This document shows positions 1-11,990 of a DNA stretch of 64,000 bases, piece by piece. Below the pieces are notes generated by a model that ran no database searches, was not told where the DNA came from, and saw only the letters and a list, made by a program, of their open reading frames with translations. Origin of the DNA: Eulemur rufifrons (taxonomy: Eukaryota > Chordata > Mammalia > Primates > Lemuridae). Where the stretch lies: contig NC_091010.1 in assembly GCF_041146395.1 (NCBI RefSeq), forward strand, positions 53,402,001 through 53,466,000. Direction: 5' to 3'. The position numbers and the translations under genes were made by a program. How positions within the stretch are numbered: the first letter of the stretch is position 1; each line of letters begins with the position of its first letter.

Positions 1-645
1 GAACATGGATGTTTACAGTAGCTTTATCCATAATTGCCAAAATTTCGAAGCAACCAAGATTTCCTTCAGTAGGTAAATTAATAAATAAATTGTGGTACAT
101 TGAGGTAATAGAATTTTATTCAATCCTAACAAGAAATGAGCTACCAAACCATGAAAAGATATGAAGGAACCTTAAATGCATATTACTAAGCCAATCTGAA
201 AAGGCTTCTTATTGTATTATTCCAACTATAATGTCCAACAGATGATATTCTGGAAAACACAAAACTATGGAGACAGTAAAAAGTTCAGTGGTTGACATAG
301 GTAAGGGGGGAGGGAGAGATGAACAGACAAAGCACAGAGGACTTTTAGGGCAGTGTTATTATTAAGCATGATACCATAATGGTAGATACATGTTATTATA
401 CATTTGTCAACACTCACAGACTGTAATGGCACCAAAAGTCAACCCTAATGTAAACTGCGACCTTTGGGTGATAATGATGTGTCAATGTAGGTTCACCGAT
501 TGTAACAAATGTACAACTCTGGTGCAGAATTTTGAGAGTGGGGAAGCCTGCGTGTGTGGGAGCAGAGTGTATGTGGGGACTCTGTACTTTCCACTCAATT
601 TTGCTGTCAATGTATAACTGGCATAAAAAATAGTCTATTAAAAAT
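1..645 (+). mobile_element. LINE-1 (L1M type) 3' end
   Basis: This is the 3' terminal part of an old L1 in sense orientation. It opens with degraded ORF2-end text (tagctttatccataattgcc, then an 'aattgtggtacatt' segment). It continues through the L1M 3' UTR: 'cagtggttgacataggtaagggggagg', 'tagggcagtg', 'atgataccataatgg', 'tgggtgataatgatgtgtca' and 'ctcaattttgctgtcaa', ending at an A/T-rich tail near 645. The element runs in from outside the window. A 75-codon open frame at 390-617 lies entirely in this 3' UTR and is not a gene. The subfamily (L1MC or L1ME) is not resolved. Confidence 0.85.
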
Positions 646-905
646 TTCTGAATACTTTGAATATTATTAAATGCTCAAATTTCTCTGCAAGTTTAAACCT
701 CCGAACTGAAATGTAAGCCCTTTGAGGAGAAGGATGATGGCTTATCATCTTTTATTTTTTTCTCAGGCTGTAGATGGGGGGCTTCACTCAAAGTAAAAGC
801 ATCACAAATATTTATTAAATGAATGAACATACAGGTAAATGGATAAGTAGGTAAAGCCAAAATTGGTTTTCACAATTTTTTAGCTGTTCTAAAAACATCT
901 GTTAT

Positions 906-1530
906 ACCAAAAGGTAGAATGACTAACATAATAAATAACTGAACCCATCACCAGACTTATATATTGAATGCCTGTACCCCCCACTCTCTTTAGATTCACC
1001 TCCCTCCCACCCAGGGGTAACTGCTCTGAGTCTGAAGTTTTCATTCTCAATTCCCACGCACCTCTCTATATCTTTACTATTCATATGTGAATTCTTATAT
1101 AACATGCAGCTTCACCCGTGCATATTTTTAAACTATAAAAATATTTTATTCACAGTCTCTGCAACTTGCTTTTACATCCGTAAGTATGTTTGTGTGATAA
1201 ATACATACTGAGTCATGAAATTCTAATACAATCATTCCCACTACTTTTTAGTATTCCTTTTTATAAATATGCAATAATTTGTTTTTCCTTTCTTACCCTG
1301 ATGGAAATATTGTCACCATTACTACAGTGCTGCAATGAACATTGGTACACATGTCTGTGAGGGCAAACAAACAGGTTGCTCTAGGGCATGTCTAGGAGTG
1401 GAAAGGCTGGGTCCTAGGCTGGGCATAATTTTATTAAAGTTTTCTGGATAGCTCTCTGAACTGGTTGTACAGAGAGCTATACAACCTTACACTCTTATGA
1501 ATCTTCATTTTACAAAACTATAGTTTTTCA
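906..1530 (-). mobile_element. Antisense L1ME-like 3' fragment
   Basis: On the plus strand the text matches the reverse complement of an ancient L1ME-type 3' region. It begins with a 'cccatcaccag' stretch and 'cctcccacccaggggtaactgctctgag'. It then has 'tgctgcaatgaacattggtacacatgtctg', a 'gttgctctagggcatg' segment, 'ctaggagtggaaaggctgggtc' and 'ctctctgaactggttgta'. It is old and diverged, with short indels. The 60-codon minus frame at 923-1105 falls in it and is not a gene. An inverted repeat at 1448-1480 lies near its end and is listed separately. Confidence 0.7.
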
Positions 1531-2450
1531 ACAGTAACTCTTAGCCCTTTAGGCACCAACATTTATAGGAGGATAACTTTTGTTGTCAACATTGCTCAGG
1601 GGGCTGCCTTTCAAATTCTATAATTCACTTTTGTGTCTGCTAAAGAGTCAGGATTGAGGTTCACCATCATTGAATGGATCCCAGTGTCTCTGCTACTTCA
1701 TAACCTGAAGCTACTGGGGTTATTTTGTGTTCAAAGTATATGAGTTTCTTCTCCTAACTCTCTATTTTTCAGAGCTCTTTCATTTCAAACACAGCTTCTA
1801 CTCTAATTGAAAGTTTGGTTTAATAGCAAATAAAGAACTGCATTTATCTAAATGCAATCTGTTTTAACAGGACAGATCGTGATCTGATTCTCATGCTCTA
1901 GTCTCCCTGCGTCTTGACAAGCTTAATATACTATTTCTTTGTGCTTAGGATTAATAGTACCATAGGGCAATAAGATGGCTGCTGAGACTTTAAGGTCTGG
2001 ATAACTATAGGCTTCAGCTAATGCCCCATAACTGAAATTTATTAAATATGTAATGCCTCAGAGCACAGTTTAATAAAACAAACTGGACTATGAAGTATTC
2101 AGGCCATATTTCAAAGGAAAGTCCACGTTAAGTGATCATTTAAATAAGGATTTACTACCAAGAATAGCCCATTCAGATCTGGCACTGAGGTAACTACTGG
2201 CATTTCTTATTTTTTCTAACAGTGACTTTTCATTTCAGCTTTCCTTTGGAAATGGGTAGCCCCTACAAATGTGAATCAGAATCAGGAATCAGGAGGCAGT
2301 ATACTTAGTTAGATATAAATGCATATTCTTTATCTGGCCTTTGCTTAATAAGAATGTGAGCGGGGTGGAGGTGGAGGAAAAAATAAGAATGTGAGGTGGC
2401 TACTAGACTTTGTTTTAGTATGAATGTAAAACAAAACTAAGTATGTCATA
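1531..2450. other. Unplaced AT-rich sequence, no gene seen
   Basis: About 900 bases with no open frame over 60 codons, no simple repeat of note and no interspersed repeat I can name. It may be single-copy or a very old repeat remnant. Confidence 0.5.
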
Positions 2451-2500
2451 AATATATATAAATATATATATATATAGAAAGAGAGAGAGAGAGAGAGAGA
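2449..2500. repeat. (AT)n/(GA)n compound microsatellite
   Basis: A run of 'aaatatat' and 'tatatatata' units passes directly into a (GA)n run ending near 2500. The hydrophobic and serine-rich minus-strand frame at 2446-2643 is the translation of this repeat (LSLSLSLS, YIYIYIY) and is not a protein. Confidence 0.95.
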
Positions 2501-3794
2501 AGTACATAAATAATAAGTGTATAACTTGATGAATTTTCTGTCAGAGTGAATACACCCAGCTGATCAGCATCCAGACCAAAAGACAGAACATCACCAAACC
2601 CTAGAAGCCTTCCTGGGCACTCTTGCAAACATTCCTTTACCAATATAACTATTTAATCACCTCTTGATTTGTTAATTATAAACCAAAAACTTTTTAAATG
2701 TTAGATCAAAAAGTTCCTTATGAGATCAGTAAAGCCAAGATAGGAAAAAGGTTAACCTAAAGTTACAAAAGAAAGCAGAACGAGAATTTAAGATAGACTT
2801 AGGCATCCTGAGGTTCTGTCCAGTGTCCATTTTATTACCTTTTTACCGCTACTCAGCTCACTTTCACTTTCATTTAAATGTGGCAAGAAATTCAGTAATA
2901 AATTGAATGATGTCATATTACCTTCCCATTATGGAGCTGAGATTCTGTGCTGTAGCTGGGCACCTTCTGCCCCAGACAGCCCTCTTTCCCCAGATTTTAA
3001 GACCTTGTGAAAGAGAGTATTACATGGCACATTAGATACATAGGTAGGTAAATAAATAGACCCCATGACATGTTTGCTAACTAGAGATCTTCTAATGGGA
3101 GAGAATTATTTGTAATTATTATAACATATGTATTATTTCAACCAAAAAAAAATACAAATCAAACTTACATCAATGTATAATCCTGAACAAAACGATACCC
3201 ATGGTATATGTTGGTATCACAAAACACCTTTGGCCAACAGAGAGTTGTGCCATTTGGATTCCTCTTCAAGAAAGGAGAAGCCAGAGAGCTGTGATAAATA
3301 TAATAGCTGAAGTATTCAGTTATTAACATCCTCAGGATTCATTCTAGCTTTTTAAGCTGAGGTCATGATATTATGAAGCGACTCCAGCCAATTACTGAGA
3401 AAGGCAGTGGTAGCTAAGGGCAAGCTTTACTTGGGTGGTCCCCAGACAATAACTGAGCAGTGACTGAGCCCAAGCTCATGAAGGAACCAGACTCTAACCA
3501 ATTTAACCCAATGTGGAATTTCTCTAACAAATGATCTTTGCTCTGTAGTATCCTGTTAGGCTGGCAGACGCTTGATAAGGCTGACATTGTGGTCTGACAG
3601 CTTCCCTGCCAAATCCTGTCCCTTCCCACCTTTTCTCTGCATAGCTAATACTCCTCATCAAAAGTATTGGACTCCACTGTATTCAACATTATACTTCTTA
3701 GAGAACTTAACCTGCACAACCATCCAGGGCATCCAGATTGTCTAACCTCAAGTCTGTGATGCCCTACATATTCTGGTTAATTGAGGTTTCATCG
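2501..3794. other. Unplaced sequence, possible old repeat at 3375-3710
   Basis: No gene is seen. The part from about 3375 to 3710 has a more balanced base composition, with 'ggctggcagacgcttgataaggctgacattgtgg' and 'cttccctgccaaatcctgtccc'. It has the texture of a mammalian interspersed repeat, but I cannot name a family. The rest is AT-rich and featureless. Confidence 0.4.
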
Positions 3795-4020
3795 TAGTGT
3801 GATTCAGTGCAAAGACCTTGAAATTTTTATATATTTGTATTTTATTTCCAGTATCACCATGTACTATCTTGGACTAGTCCCTTTTGCTCTCCAATAATTG
3901 TGTTATCTGTTAAATGAGAATCACATTTATTATGTATGTCAAAGGACAATCATTAGAATACACCATAGTGCACAAATCATTTAGCCCAGTGCTCAACATG
4001 TGAAGATCCTGATAAATTTT
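3795..4020 (+). mobile_element. MIR SINE, sense, diverged
   Basis: The order of recognisable MIR blocks is 'cttggactagtccctttt' (consensus 'cttgggcaagtcactt'), 'tatctgttaaatgagaatca' (consensus 'tcatctgtaaaatgggga'), and 'agcccagtgctcaacatgtgaagatcctgataaat' (consensus 'agtgcctggcacatagtaagcgctcaataaat'). This is an ancient tRNA-derived SINE, heavily mutated. Confidence 0.65.
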
Positions 4021-4461
4021 AATTTTATTTAAAATCAATTAGATGAGAAAAGTCACTTCCATTTTTCCTGTGATCATCCTGACTCCACATTTTAAGCATA
4101 GTTAGGGGCCACTGTCCTGTATTTTTAGCACTTATGTCCTTTGTGACAAGATTGTTAACAATCCAAACCCAGATGACATTTTCCTAATTTCCCTATGCCA
4201 AGCACACTTTTCATCAAGGCTCAGATGACAGAAGGACAAAGGAGATACCATAAGTATTTGGCTGCTTCTGGAAATATCAAAAAGAAATATTCTCACAAGA
4301 TTTGTCAACAGAATCCACGCTCTACTACCAACATTCCAGAAGCAAAGTACTAATTTCCACAATGTCTCTGACACTTAGTTTAACTCCTGGCCAAGAAGAC
4401 TAGCCATGCAGCCATCAGCTGGTTAATAGCATTTTCCTTTTTATGGAAAATTGAACTCTAA
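4021..4461. other. Unplaced sequence, no gene seen
   Basis: No recognisable repeat. The minus frame at 4132-4374 (80 codons) has no start context, motif or compositional support for being coding. Confidence 0.5.
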
Positions 4462-4472
4462 ACACACACACA

Positions 4473-4506
<34 letters not shown>

Positions 4507-4507
4507 G
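4462..4507. repeat. (AC)n microsatellite
   Basis: An (AC)n dinucleotide run with one interruption ('cacatacaca' near 4479), ending in 'cacagata'. It is a typical, probably polymorphic mammalian CA repeat and forms an alternating purine-pyrimidine tract. Confidence 0.98.
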
Positions 4508-6329
4508 ATACAGGCCCGTTAGCACTGCACAGGAGACTAGAATTCCAGCCAGAAAGTCTAATCAATCCAACCTATTCCATACTGGCTGATCAGTTTTGTG
4601 TGATCTGTGCCAGGGAGATCAAGTCTAAAGCAAACTAGAGCTTATTAGCCCAACTCAATTATCTTCCCTATCCCTAGATATTTAAGAAGAAATTATAGGA
4701 TACATTAAATGAAATAACATATTTTTTCAGATAAGTGTCAGAACTTTGATAATTTTTAAGCCGGTGTGATTTAAAAACTAATTATGGAAATAAGAATACA
4801 TTTGTCACCAGTTAGTGATTATTATACTCAAACATGTAAAATAAATTTTTAGAGAGGGAAATAGAAAGAGATGATCAAGAGTTTGACTAAGTCAAATGAA
4901 AGCTTCAACTTTTATAGGATAGAAACAAACACCCCTAACTAGACTTGGCTTTATGTGCCTATAAGACATTCTAAATAGAAGCAGGTGTGGACCTCCACCC
5001 TCCAGGTGGTCATTGAAAAAAAGCGCCTGCTTTTTCAATTAAGAGAAAGGTGACATTCTATTTGAAATGGAGTTGGACCACAGAAGCTGGAAGCCAGAGA
5101 GCTGGGAGGAGATTCAAAATGTAATTGAGAGAGAGTTGATGTCAGAGCCATAGTAAGAATAATAAGATTTCCATAAAATAGGTGGTAAAATGAAGCAAAA
5201 AGTTAAAAAATTAGTAAGTCTTTGAATAATTTGAAGGTGGAGCACAGAGTAGGTAGAACTAAGCCCATGAACCATGTCAGAATGTTGGGCGACAAGTTTA
5301 TGTAGAAATGGCTCCATGGTACAGGATTGAACTATTAAATTAGGAAATATGCAGAATTAAATGAGATTCGTACATTCTTTTGTTTCAGAGCATTAAAAGC
5401 CACAATGTTGTGTGTATTGTTTAGATAATATTATAAGTAGTATCATCAGTTTAAACCCTCACATTTGAAAGAGTTTATACTCAAAATTTTAGTAAAATTT
5501 TTAGGAACTTAGCCACATTAAAAATAATTGAAAGACCTGAAGATATTATGCAGATCTTTCACAGGGAATAAAGGAGGCCTAGTCTATGGTATAAGGTTTG
5601 CATACAATAATTGCTTAATAAAAATAAAATTAAAAATAAAGTATTTAATAATAATAAAATAGTAAGAGTAACAGCAGATAACATGATGTTTTATAGCAAG
5701 TATAAAGCTGGCATTACTACCACCACCACCTATATTGGAATTTTGTTTGCAAGATAAGATTTTTATACCTGAGGGATTATGATTATTTAAGAAAAGAAGA
5801 AGGCATTTGTTATAATAACAAGGATATAACTCTACATGAGAGAACTCCCAACCTCTCCATCGACATTATCACGATATCAGGTCTATTAATGATAAGTGAA
5901 GAAAGGATGAAGCCTAAGTTCTGCTTTGATTTTAGCTGTAGAAAGCTGCAGAGGAACATTATCCCCAACCTAACAACAAGCATAAGCTGGATAGTCAATA
6001 AAATTTTACATTTAGGGTCCACAAGAGAAAGCTGAGTTCAGAAGGGAAGTTAATGAACTGAAAGCCAAAGGGTAATAAGCCCCGTCACCCCCATCCTAGG
6101 AAGAAATGGAAGGTGAAAATCACTTCTCCTTTAGCAGAGAAGTAGGGCTAAGAGATGGCCGTCATAAAAGTCGGCAAGAAAATTTAAAAAGATATCGATT
6201 TCTAAACCCCTTTTCTTCTTTCTCTAATTGGCTTTCTGCAAAAAAAATTATGAATATAGAACATAGTTTACACTTATTTTTTCTTAATTTTTTTTTTTTT
6301 GGATATTTTGTTTTGTGTCACACTCCAAA
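4508..6329. other. Unplaced AT-rich sequence with a hairpin and a T-run
   Basis: No gene or named interspersed repeat. Contents: a short hairpin at 5012-5039, an A/T-only stretch around 5618-5660, a (CCA)n-like 'ctaccaccaccacct' near 5720, and a T-run at 6288-6300. The plus frame at 6106-6417 (103 codons) runs through the T-run as poly-Phe and is not supported as coding. Confidence 0.5.
5012..5039. other. Hairpin, A-tract stem
   Basis: The left arm 'attgaaaaaaagc' and right arm 'gctttttcaat' pair around a 4-base loop (gcct), with two extra A residues on the left arm. No following tract or gene context suggests a function. Confidence 0.6.
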
Positions 6330-6450
6330 ATGGCTTGTAAGCTTCCTGAGGCAAATAACGTCTTCTGTTTCATACTCTCTATGCTTAGAATATCTTGTTC
6401 AGACTATATACTTCTAGAGTAATCTCATTTACCCATTTAATTTAAAGAAC
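6330..6450 (+). mobile_element. Possible L2 3' end fragment
   Basis: The text 'atggcttgtaagcttcctgaggcaaataacgtcttctgtttcatactctctatgcttagaatatcttg' resembles the L2 3' region ('tgtaagctccttgagggcagggactgtgtct...ctgtatccccagtgcctag'). It is diverged and short, so confidence is low. Confidence 0.4.
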
Positions 6451-7229
6451 ATTGATCACTGTGTATTTGTTTGCTTTTATCCCCTGAAAGGAGTGTGGAT
6501 ACCAATGTCAAATAGACATGATGTACCCTGTTCTACTAATTACACTGTGTTCTTAGACAAGAACTTACATGAGCAATTTAGTTATTCCCCTTAAAAATTA
6601 CTATAATATACACTGTATAACATAGTTTTAAAGTTAAAATAAAACATATCATGGGTCTAACAGCATTTGATATATGACAGGGCTCTAACACAGCACCAGC
6701 TTTAAAATATAGTCAGTCATTGAAAAAACAGGCATTCAACCACTCCTCCTTTTCTCTCTTTTCCTTTGCAGAGATTATCAATTATTTATGTTATATCTTC
6801 CCCGACAGAACTAATAGATAGTCTCAGATTCATCTCAACACAGCAGTTCATGCAATATCTACCAATGAATAAGAGTTGGTAAGAAGCTTATAACCTCTGT
6901 AACATTTCTGATCTAATTGGCCTGAACAGAAAGTAAATGAATAATTATTAATATAATACAAAGAACTGAAAGCCAGAGAAGCATAAAAGAGAATACTCGA
7001 TGCACATTGGGAAAAAGATAAAAAGGTCAAGAATAAATTCCCAAATGAGTGATATTTAACATGAGGTCTAAGATTTTGGCAAACTTAATGAAGTGAAGAT
7101 GATTCTATATATTTATAGGAGTAAAGCATGCATAGCTAATATAGAGACAAAAATATAGAGTCAAATAAAAATGGAATAATCAATATCCTTTAAACCATGC
7201 CAAAGAATTTGGAATTTGTAATACTAGAT
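6451..7229. other. Unplaced AT-rich sequence, no gene seen
   Basis: No repeat family I can name and no credible frame. The 60-codon minus frame at 6848-7030 shows no features. Confidence 0.5.
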
Positions 7230-7930
7230 TTTAATCAGGGTAGTGTATTAAATTTGTCTTATAGAAAAAATATCTAACTGTAATGTGTACAATGTACTGG
7301 ATCAGGGAAAAACTTGAGGCAGCAAGACCAGTTCAAAACTTACTACAGAAATTCAGATAGGCGATGAAAGATAGCTTTCACAGTAGGAATGGGAAGAGCA
7401 ATTAAGGTAACTATTACTAGGAATGTGAAGAAGTGGGTAATGGTTACATTTACTAAGAAGAGAGAATAGAGTTAGTGACTGATTCTCTTTGGATGATCAG
7501 GGAAGGGAAGGATATATGGGTTTCTGGCTTTTACCATTGGAAGAGAGGATAATGCCATATGTTGACTTAGGAATTACTGGATAAATGGTAAGTTTGTTGG
7601 AATAAATAATCAATTCCATTGAAATTATTTTCTGTTAAAGATTCCTGTGTGATATTATGAATATTTCCCACAGTCAGGAAGTGTCACTAATCTATAGCAC
7701 AGAAGAGGTAACGAATTAAGGTTTTAGCTTCGGAATTTACCAAGCATAGGCTTTGATTAAAACAATGAGCATTTATAAAATTTCCCATGATAAGTGCATA
7801 AAGAGAATGTAAAGGACTGAAGACTGAATATTGAAAATAATTATATTAAAAGTTATCAGAGAAAAGGTTTCACTTGAAAGATTTTAAGAAGGAAGACCAA
7901 ATAAGGAGCTATGAAAGTTAACCCTACAAA
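7230..7930 (-). mobile_element. L2-like LINE remnant, antisense
   Basis: Several short blocks in order resemble the purine-rich antisense of an old L2 3' region: 'gaggcagcaagaccagttcaaaacttactacagaaattcagataggcgatgaaaga' (compare 'gaggctgttgcagtagtccaggtgagagatga'), 'gaatgtgaagaagtgggtaa', and 'agggaaggatatatgggtttctggc'. Divergence is high and the assignment is tentative. Confidence 0.4.
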
Positions 7931-7991
7931 GAGTATACTCGGCAGTCTGAGGCAAGTGTTCCTGGTTGGGTAGGTTTTTGTTTGTTTTTGT

Positions 7992-8050
7992 TCTTGCTGT
8001 TGTTTTCTTTTCTTTCTTTCTTTCTTTCTTTCTTTTTTTTTTTTTTTTTT
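7992..8050. repeat. (CTTT)n microsatellite with T18 run
   Basis: A pyrimidine tract 'gttttcttttctttctttcttt...' ends in an uninterrupted T18 (8033-8050). On the other strand it reads as an A-run plus (GAAA)n, which explains the poly-Lys minus frame at 7856-8074. It could be the tail of an otherwise unrecognised antisense retroposon, but no body is identifiable at 8051 onward. Confidence 0.95.
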
Positions 8051-10010
8051 GTATAGTAAAACATTTTCCTCCAAGTGGTATCTCAGGTTACTGAGTCACT
8101 TCCATATCGTGGCTCTACGACCCATGTCCTCAGAGTTCTTTTCTATTAGACACCAAAGAATAGAGGATCAGCCGTGGGAGGGAATTATGGGGTATGGAGC
8201 TGGAGATAGCATTTATCATTTTCATTTGCATTTCATTGCCCAGAACTTAAGCATGTGGCTGCACTGAAATATAAGAAAGCCTCAGGAATGCTATTTATCT
8301 GTGAGCATAAAAAGAAAAATGTTTGGTGAATGACTCATCATTTCCACAGACCTTATACCATTAAAATTGGCTTCTTACTAGTTCTTGGGACTAAAATTTA
8401 TAGTCCAAGCATATCAACCAGTGTCTCATGCAGAGAACCTGAAGACAAGGGACCACTAATAGTTTTAGTGATAGGAGCAGGCCATTGTTTCCTGGACCCT
8501 TGATATTACTGCTCCAAGGATTGGCTCTCAGGCTCCCTTGTTGCTGACTGCCTGTGTAGAATCCCAGTCCTTGTCCCACCTGATGATCTTGTCTCAAAGC
8601 CAGGTGAGTGTCTTTTCTTCTTGCCAAGTTTTGTCTTAACTCCATCCTCAAACTGACCATAACAGCTCTTGATCTTTGCTGTCATTAAATACTTCTTTTT
8701 GCTTCAGGAATTATTACACTCTCATTTTCCTGCTTTCGGCAATTCTTCCTGTAACATTTCCTTCTCTGCTTCAGTGAAATGCCTTTCAATTCTTTAATAA
8801 TAAACACTCAGCTATAAAAATCTTCTCCAGGCAAGGTTTGGCCTATATGATCTGAGCTCTTAAGTGTTTTTATTTTTACTCACTGTCCAAATAAAAGTCA
8901 TGGAGCTAAGAAGTTGGGTGAGCAAGGGAGGAAATGGAAACGAGAAAGTCAGTGAGAGGGATTGGAGAGCAAGAGAACAAAGGTGCAGAACTTTTCCCAA
9001 AGCCAACTCTAGAGCTTCTCCCAAGAAGGAAGAGGAGAATGGGCAGCGAGAGAACAAAGAGGAGAGTATCAGGAGGGTAGAGAGTTAGAGCAGGCAGAAA
9101 GGCCACATTACAGAGCAGCACGCTTCTGGAGATCTCTGTGAAATGGTTTATTTGCCAGCAGAGGATATAGATAGGTTGAAGAGGACAAAGAGTTTTGTCA
9201 ATGCTGTAAGTTCCCTCTCAGACATGTATATTTTGTCTTCCCAGCAGTAAGTGGCAATCTTCCTTGAGTCTCTCCAATAGAGTTGCATGGGGGAACATCC
9301 TAAAAAGTTTTAACAACTAGTCAGTACATGCATGCTCTTACAAATTGTGTCATTTGCGTATGAATGTTTAAATCACAATAACTTACTCTGAACAGATGCT
9401 TTACAATTGTAAGTATATTACAGCATATTTTTTATCGTTGCACAGATGCACCCTCATACATGGCCTAGCTCCTGGATCAAAACTAGTTCTTCTCTAGCCT
9501 GAGCAGACCTCATAACCTCATGCTACAGGAAACTGAAGGGTTGTGAAAAAGTAAATGAAAAACAGGTGATCACTGAGATAAAATGGGAGAAATGCAAGAA
9601 ATGAATGGAAGAGGGACATTAAAGGGGGCATGTATTTTAACCAATAACCACTGATGTGTCAGCAAGCTGTTATTGGGCTTGTGTTATTTCCTGTATATGT
9701 GTTTTACTGGTGATACCATGCAGGGACATTTGCAAAACAATTCAAGACAGTGCCTGCCTAGTGATATAAGGGTAGCACTAATGCTCAGAGGTTGACATTT
9801 CTCTAGAAAGACAGGTCTGTGCCTACTGAAGAACTTAGGGAAAGATTCCTGGGAAAATGAAAACTGAACAGGGCTTCAAAGGCAAGGTAGAACCCAAGAA
9901 ACAGAGACAAGGCATGAAGGCATATTAAGACAGGAATAAATACAAATAAAAAAAGCTCTAAATCCCAGAACGTGTAGTATACAAGCTTAGATTGGTTAGG
10001 AGATGAAGAG
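8051..10010. other. Unplaced sequence, no gene seen
   Basis: About 2 kb with no repeat I can name. It contains a purine-rich patch at about 8926-9090, which generates overlapping charged and low-complexity frames on both strands at 8860-9121. The minus frame at 8391-8660 (89 codons) has no protein-family features. The base composition is slightly less AT-rich than in neighbouring blocks. Confidence 0.5.
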
Positions 10011-10142
10011 TGGTGAGAAGAATAAAGAAAAACAGAAAAGCAGATGACATAGGGGAAAAAAGAGGAAAATGATAAGTGGATAAGGAATGAGGAGGAAAAA
10101 AGAGAGGGAGAAGGAAGAAGAGTAAGGGAAAGAAAAAAGACA
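10011..10142. repeat. Purine-rich (GGAAA)n-like tract
   Basis: About 130 bases that are almost entirely A and G, with scattered C and T. The opposite strand therefore encodes a Leu/Ser/Phe-rich pseudo-protein (minus frames at 9803-10147 and 9958-10149), which is not a gene. Such polypurine tracts can adopt triplex (H-DNA) structures where they have mirror symmetry. Confidence 0.85.
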
Positions 10143-11029
10143 AGCACACTTTCAGATGTTCACGGATTTCAGATATTCACATGCGTGCTGGCCTCAGAAC
10201 CCAGTACTATCTAAAAGTTGAGGAGTGTTCCCAGTTGGCTGTGCTTTGGTTTACCAGGTGGGTTTGGGAGGACAATCCCAGGCTGACCTAGTTATGATGT
10301 CTTGAATCACAGTTCCAAGTTCAGTAAGATATATCTGTCAGCCTAAACTCACCACGGGAAATGAGAGGATTAAAACAGGTAAGGGATATGTAAATTCATT
10401 CAGTGATGCATCAGTGAATTTCTGTATTAGATAACATTTCCTTTTAAATATTCTACTACTTTTTTATAGTAAAGTTCCTAACATATAAATACAGTCCATG
10501 ACAGTGCAATTTTCTTCTAATCCAAAATGAAATAAAACAATAGTGATGTTTATTATTATTATTTGTTTTACATGATGGTTACTAATGTATTTACAAATTA
10601 TTTTCTATTATTGAGTTTCACCTGTGGTCTCAATTATCAACATTTACATGAATAAATAAAATAAGACAAAACAAAAACTGTATCTATCATACATCTCCTT
10701 CATAATATCCAAACACTTTAATACAGCCTCCTTGGTAGCTTTGCACCATGATAATTAAACTAAAATATAACTATGTTTCTCAGAATTCTCTCTCTCGAGG
10801 CTCTGTATTAGGATTATTTATGAAAGAAATCTGTGTAGGATTTGGAAGGCTGCTATAAAAGAATAGTGATTTTACACTTGGATATTGGGTGTGGGGTGAG
10901 GCACTGTTGCAGATCATGTACATTTTTGCAGATCTGCTTGTTCAATACATAAGGAAAGACTCTTAAATGATACAAGGGGATTTGGGATTATAGCCATATG
11001 AGTGTCTGAAACATGCAGTATAGGAATCC
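10143..11029. other. Unplaced AT-rich sequence
   Basis: No gene and no repeat I can name. A short near-palindrome centred on 'tgatgcatca' occurs near 10405-10415. Confidence 0.5.
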
Positions 11030-11570
11030 ATTTACTCATTTATATACTATCTCAGTTAAACAATTTGTATTGAGTGCCTACTCAATGAAAGACACTGTGT
11101 TAGCTTCTCATGAGGAGAATGGGAAGAGTACCAAGATGTCCTTGACACAATTCCTGGTCTCAAGGTGCTTACTATTCAAGAAGAAAAGGAAAAAAGGGGC
11201 CCTTGAACAAAATAATACAAGGTCAAAGTCTTATGAGATATATAGACCATGAAGTACAAGATTTGATCATTGGTTCCTTCTTGCAATGAATTTGCATTAA
11301 GAACCCACCATATGCCTGTGGCTACTGTCATAGGCATCGGCACTAAAGGTTGCCAATCTGAGGAAGGTAGGACTGCATCTCTTCAAATTGCAGAGATGAT
11401 ATGAGGTGATCAAGTAAAGCTTCTTTCTAAGTAAAGCTTCCTGAAGAGGTCACATTTGAACAGGGAAAGGATTTTGATAAGCAACACTGAACAGGAGAAC
11501 ATCCCAAGTAGAAGGAATGGCTGAAGTAAAGATTATGTGCAGGAGAGGGCAATGTCTAGCACAATCTTAA
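11030..11570 (-). mobile_element. L2 LINE 3' portion, antisense
   Basis: On the plus strand the L2 3' end appears first in reverse: 'tttgtattgagtgcctactcaatgaaagacactgtgttagc', then 'ttcctggtctcaaggtgcttacta'. Further upstream L2 text follows: 'cctgaagaggtcacatttgaacaggg' and 'aacatcccaagtagaaggaatggctgaag' (compare 'agagcattccaggcagagggaacagcaag'). It is an ancient mammalian LINE-2 remnant. The 79-codon plus frame at 11013-11252 overlaps it and is not coding. Confidence 0.75.
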
Positions 11571-11990
11571 TGCAGAAGAGACAAATACTGTATGATCTAA
11601 TTTAATATGTGCAATCAAAAAAAGTCATAGAAGCAGATAGTAAATGGTGGGTGCTGGGAGCTGGTGGTGGGAAATGGGGAGGTGTTGATCAAAGGGCACA
11701 AAGGTTCAGTAACAAAATAAATACATTCTGAGGAACTAATTTACAGCATGGTGACTGTAGTTAATAATACTACATTGTTCACTTGAAATTTATGAGAGTA
11801 GATTTTACATGTCCTCACCACACATGCACACACACACACAATGATAACTATGTGGAAATAGCTGCATTAACTAATTTGATTCTGGTAATCATTTCATAAT
11901 GTATACATACATCAAATCATCACATTGTACACCTTGAAAATATATATACATATATAAATAAACACACAAAATTTTTATTTGTCAGTTAAA
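11571..11990 (+). mobile_element. LINE-1 (L1MA/L1MB type) 3' end
   Basis: This is a clear L1 3' UTR in sense orientation: 'agatagtaaatggtgggtgctgggagctggtggtggg', 'ggtgttgatcaaagggcacaaaggttcagt', 'ctaatttacagcatggtgactgtagttaataatactac', 'ctaatttgattctggtaatcatttcataatgtatacatacatcaaatcatcacattgtacaccttgaaaatatatat'. It has internal (AC)n (11824-11840) and AT (11940-11960) runs and an A-rich end. The absence of ORF2 marks it as a 5'-truncated copy. Confidence 0.92.

Noticed and set aside
9803..10147. 114-codon minus-strand frame with strongly hydrophobic composition
   Set aside because: It is the complement of a polypurine tract, so the Leu/Phe/Ser richness is compositional and not membrane protein evidence.
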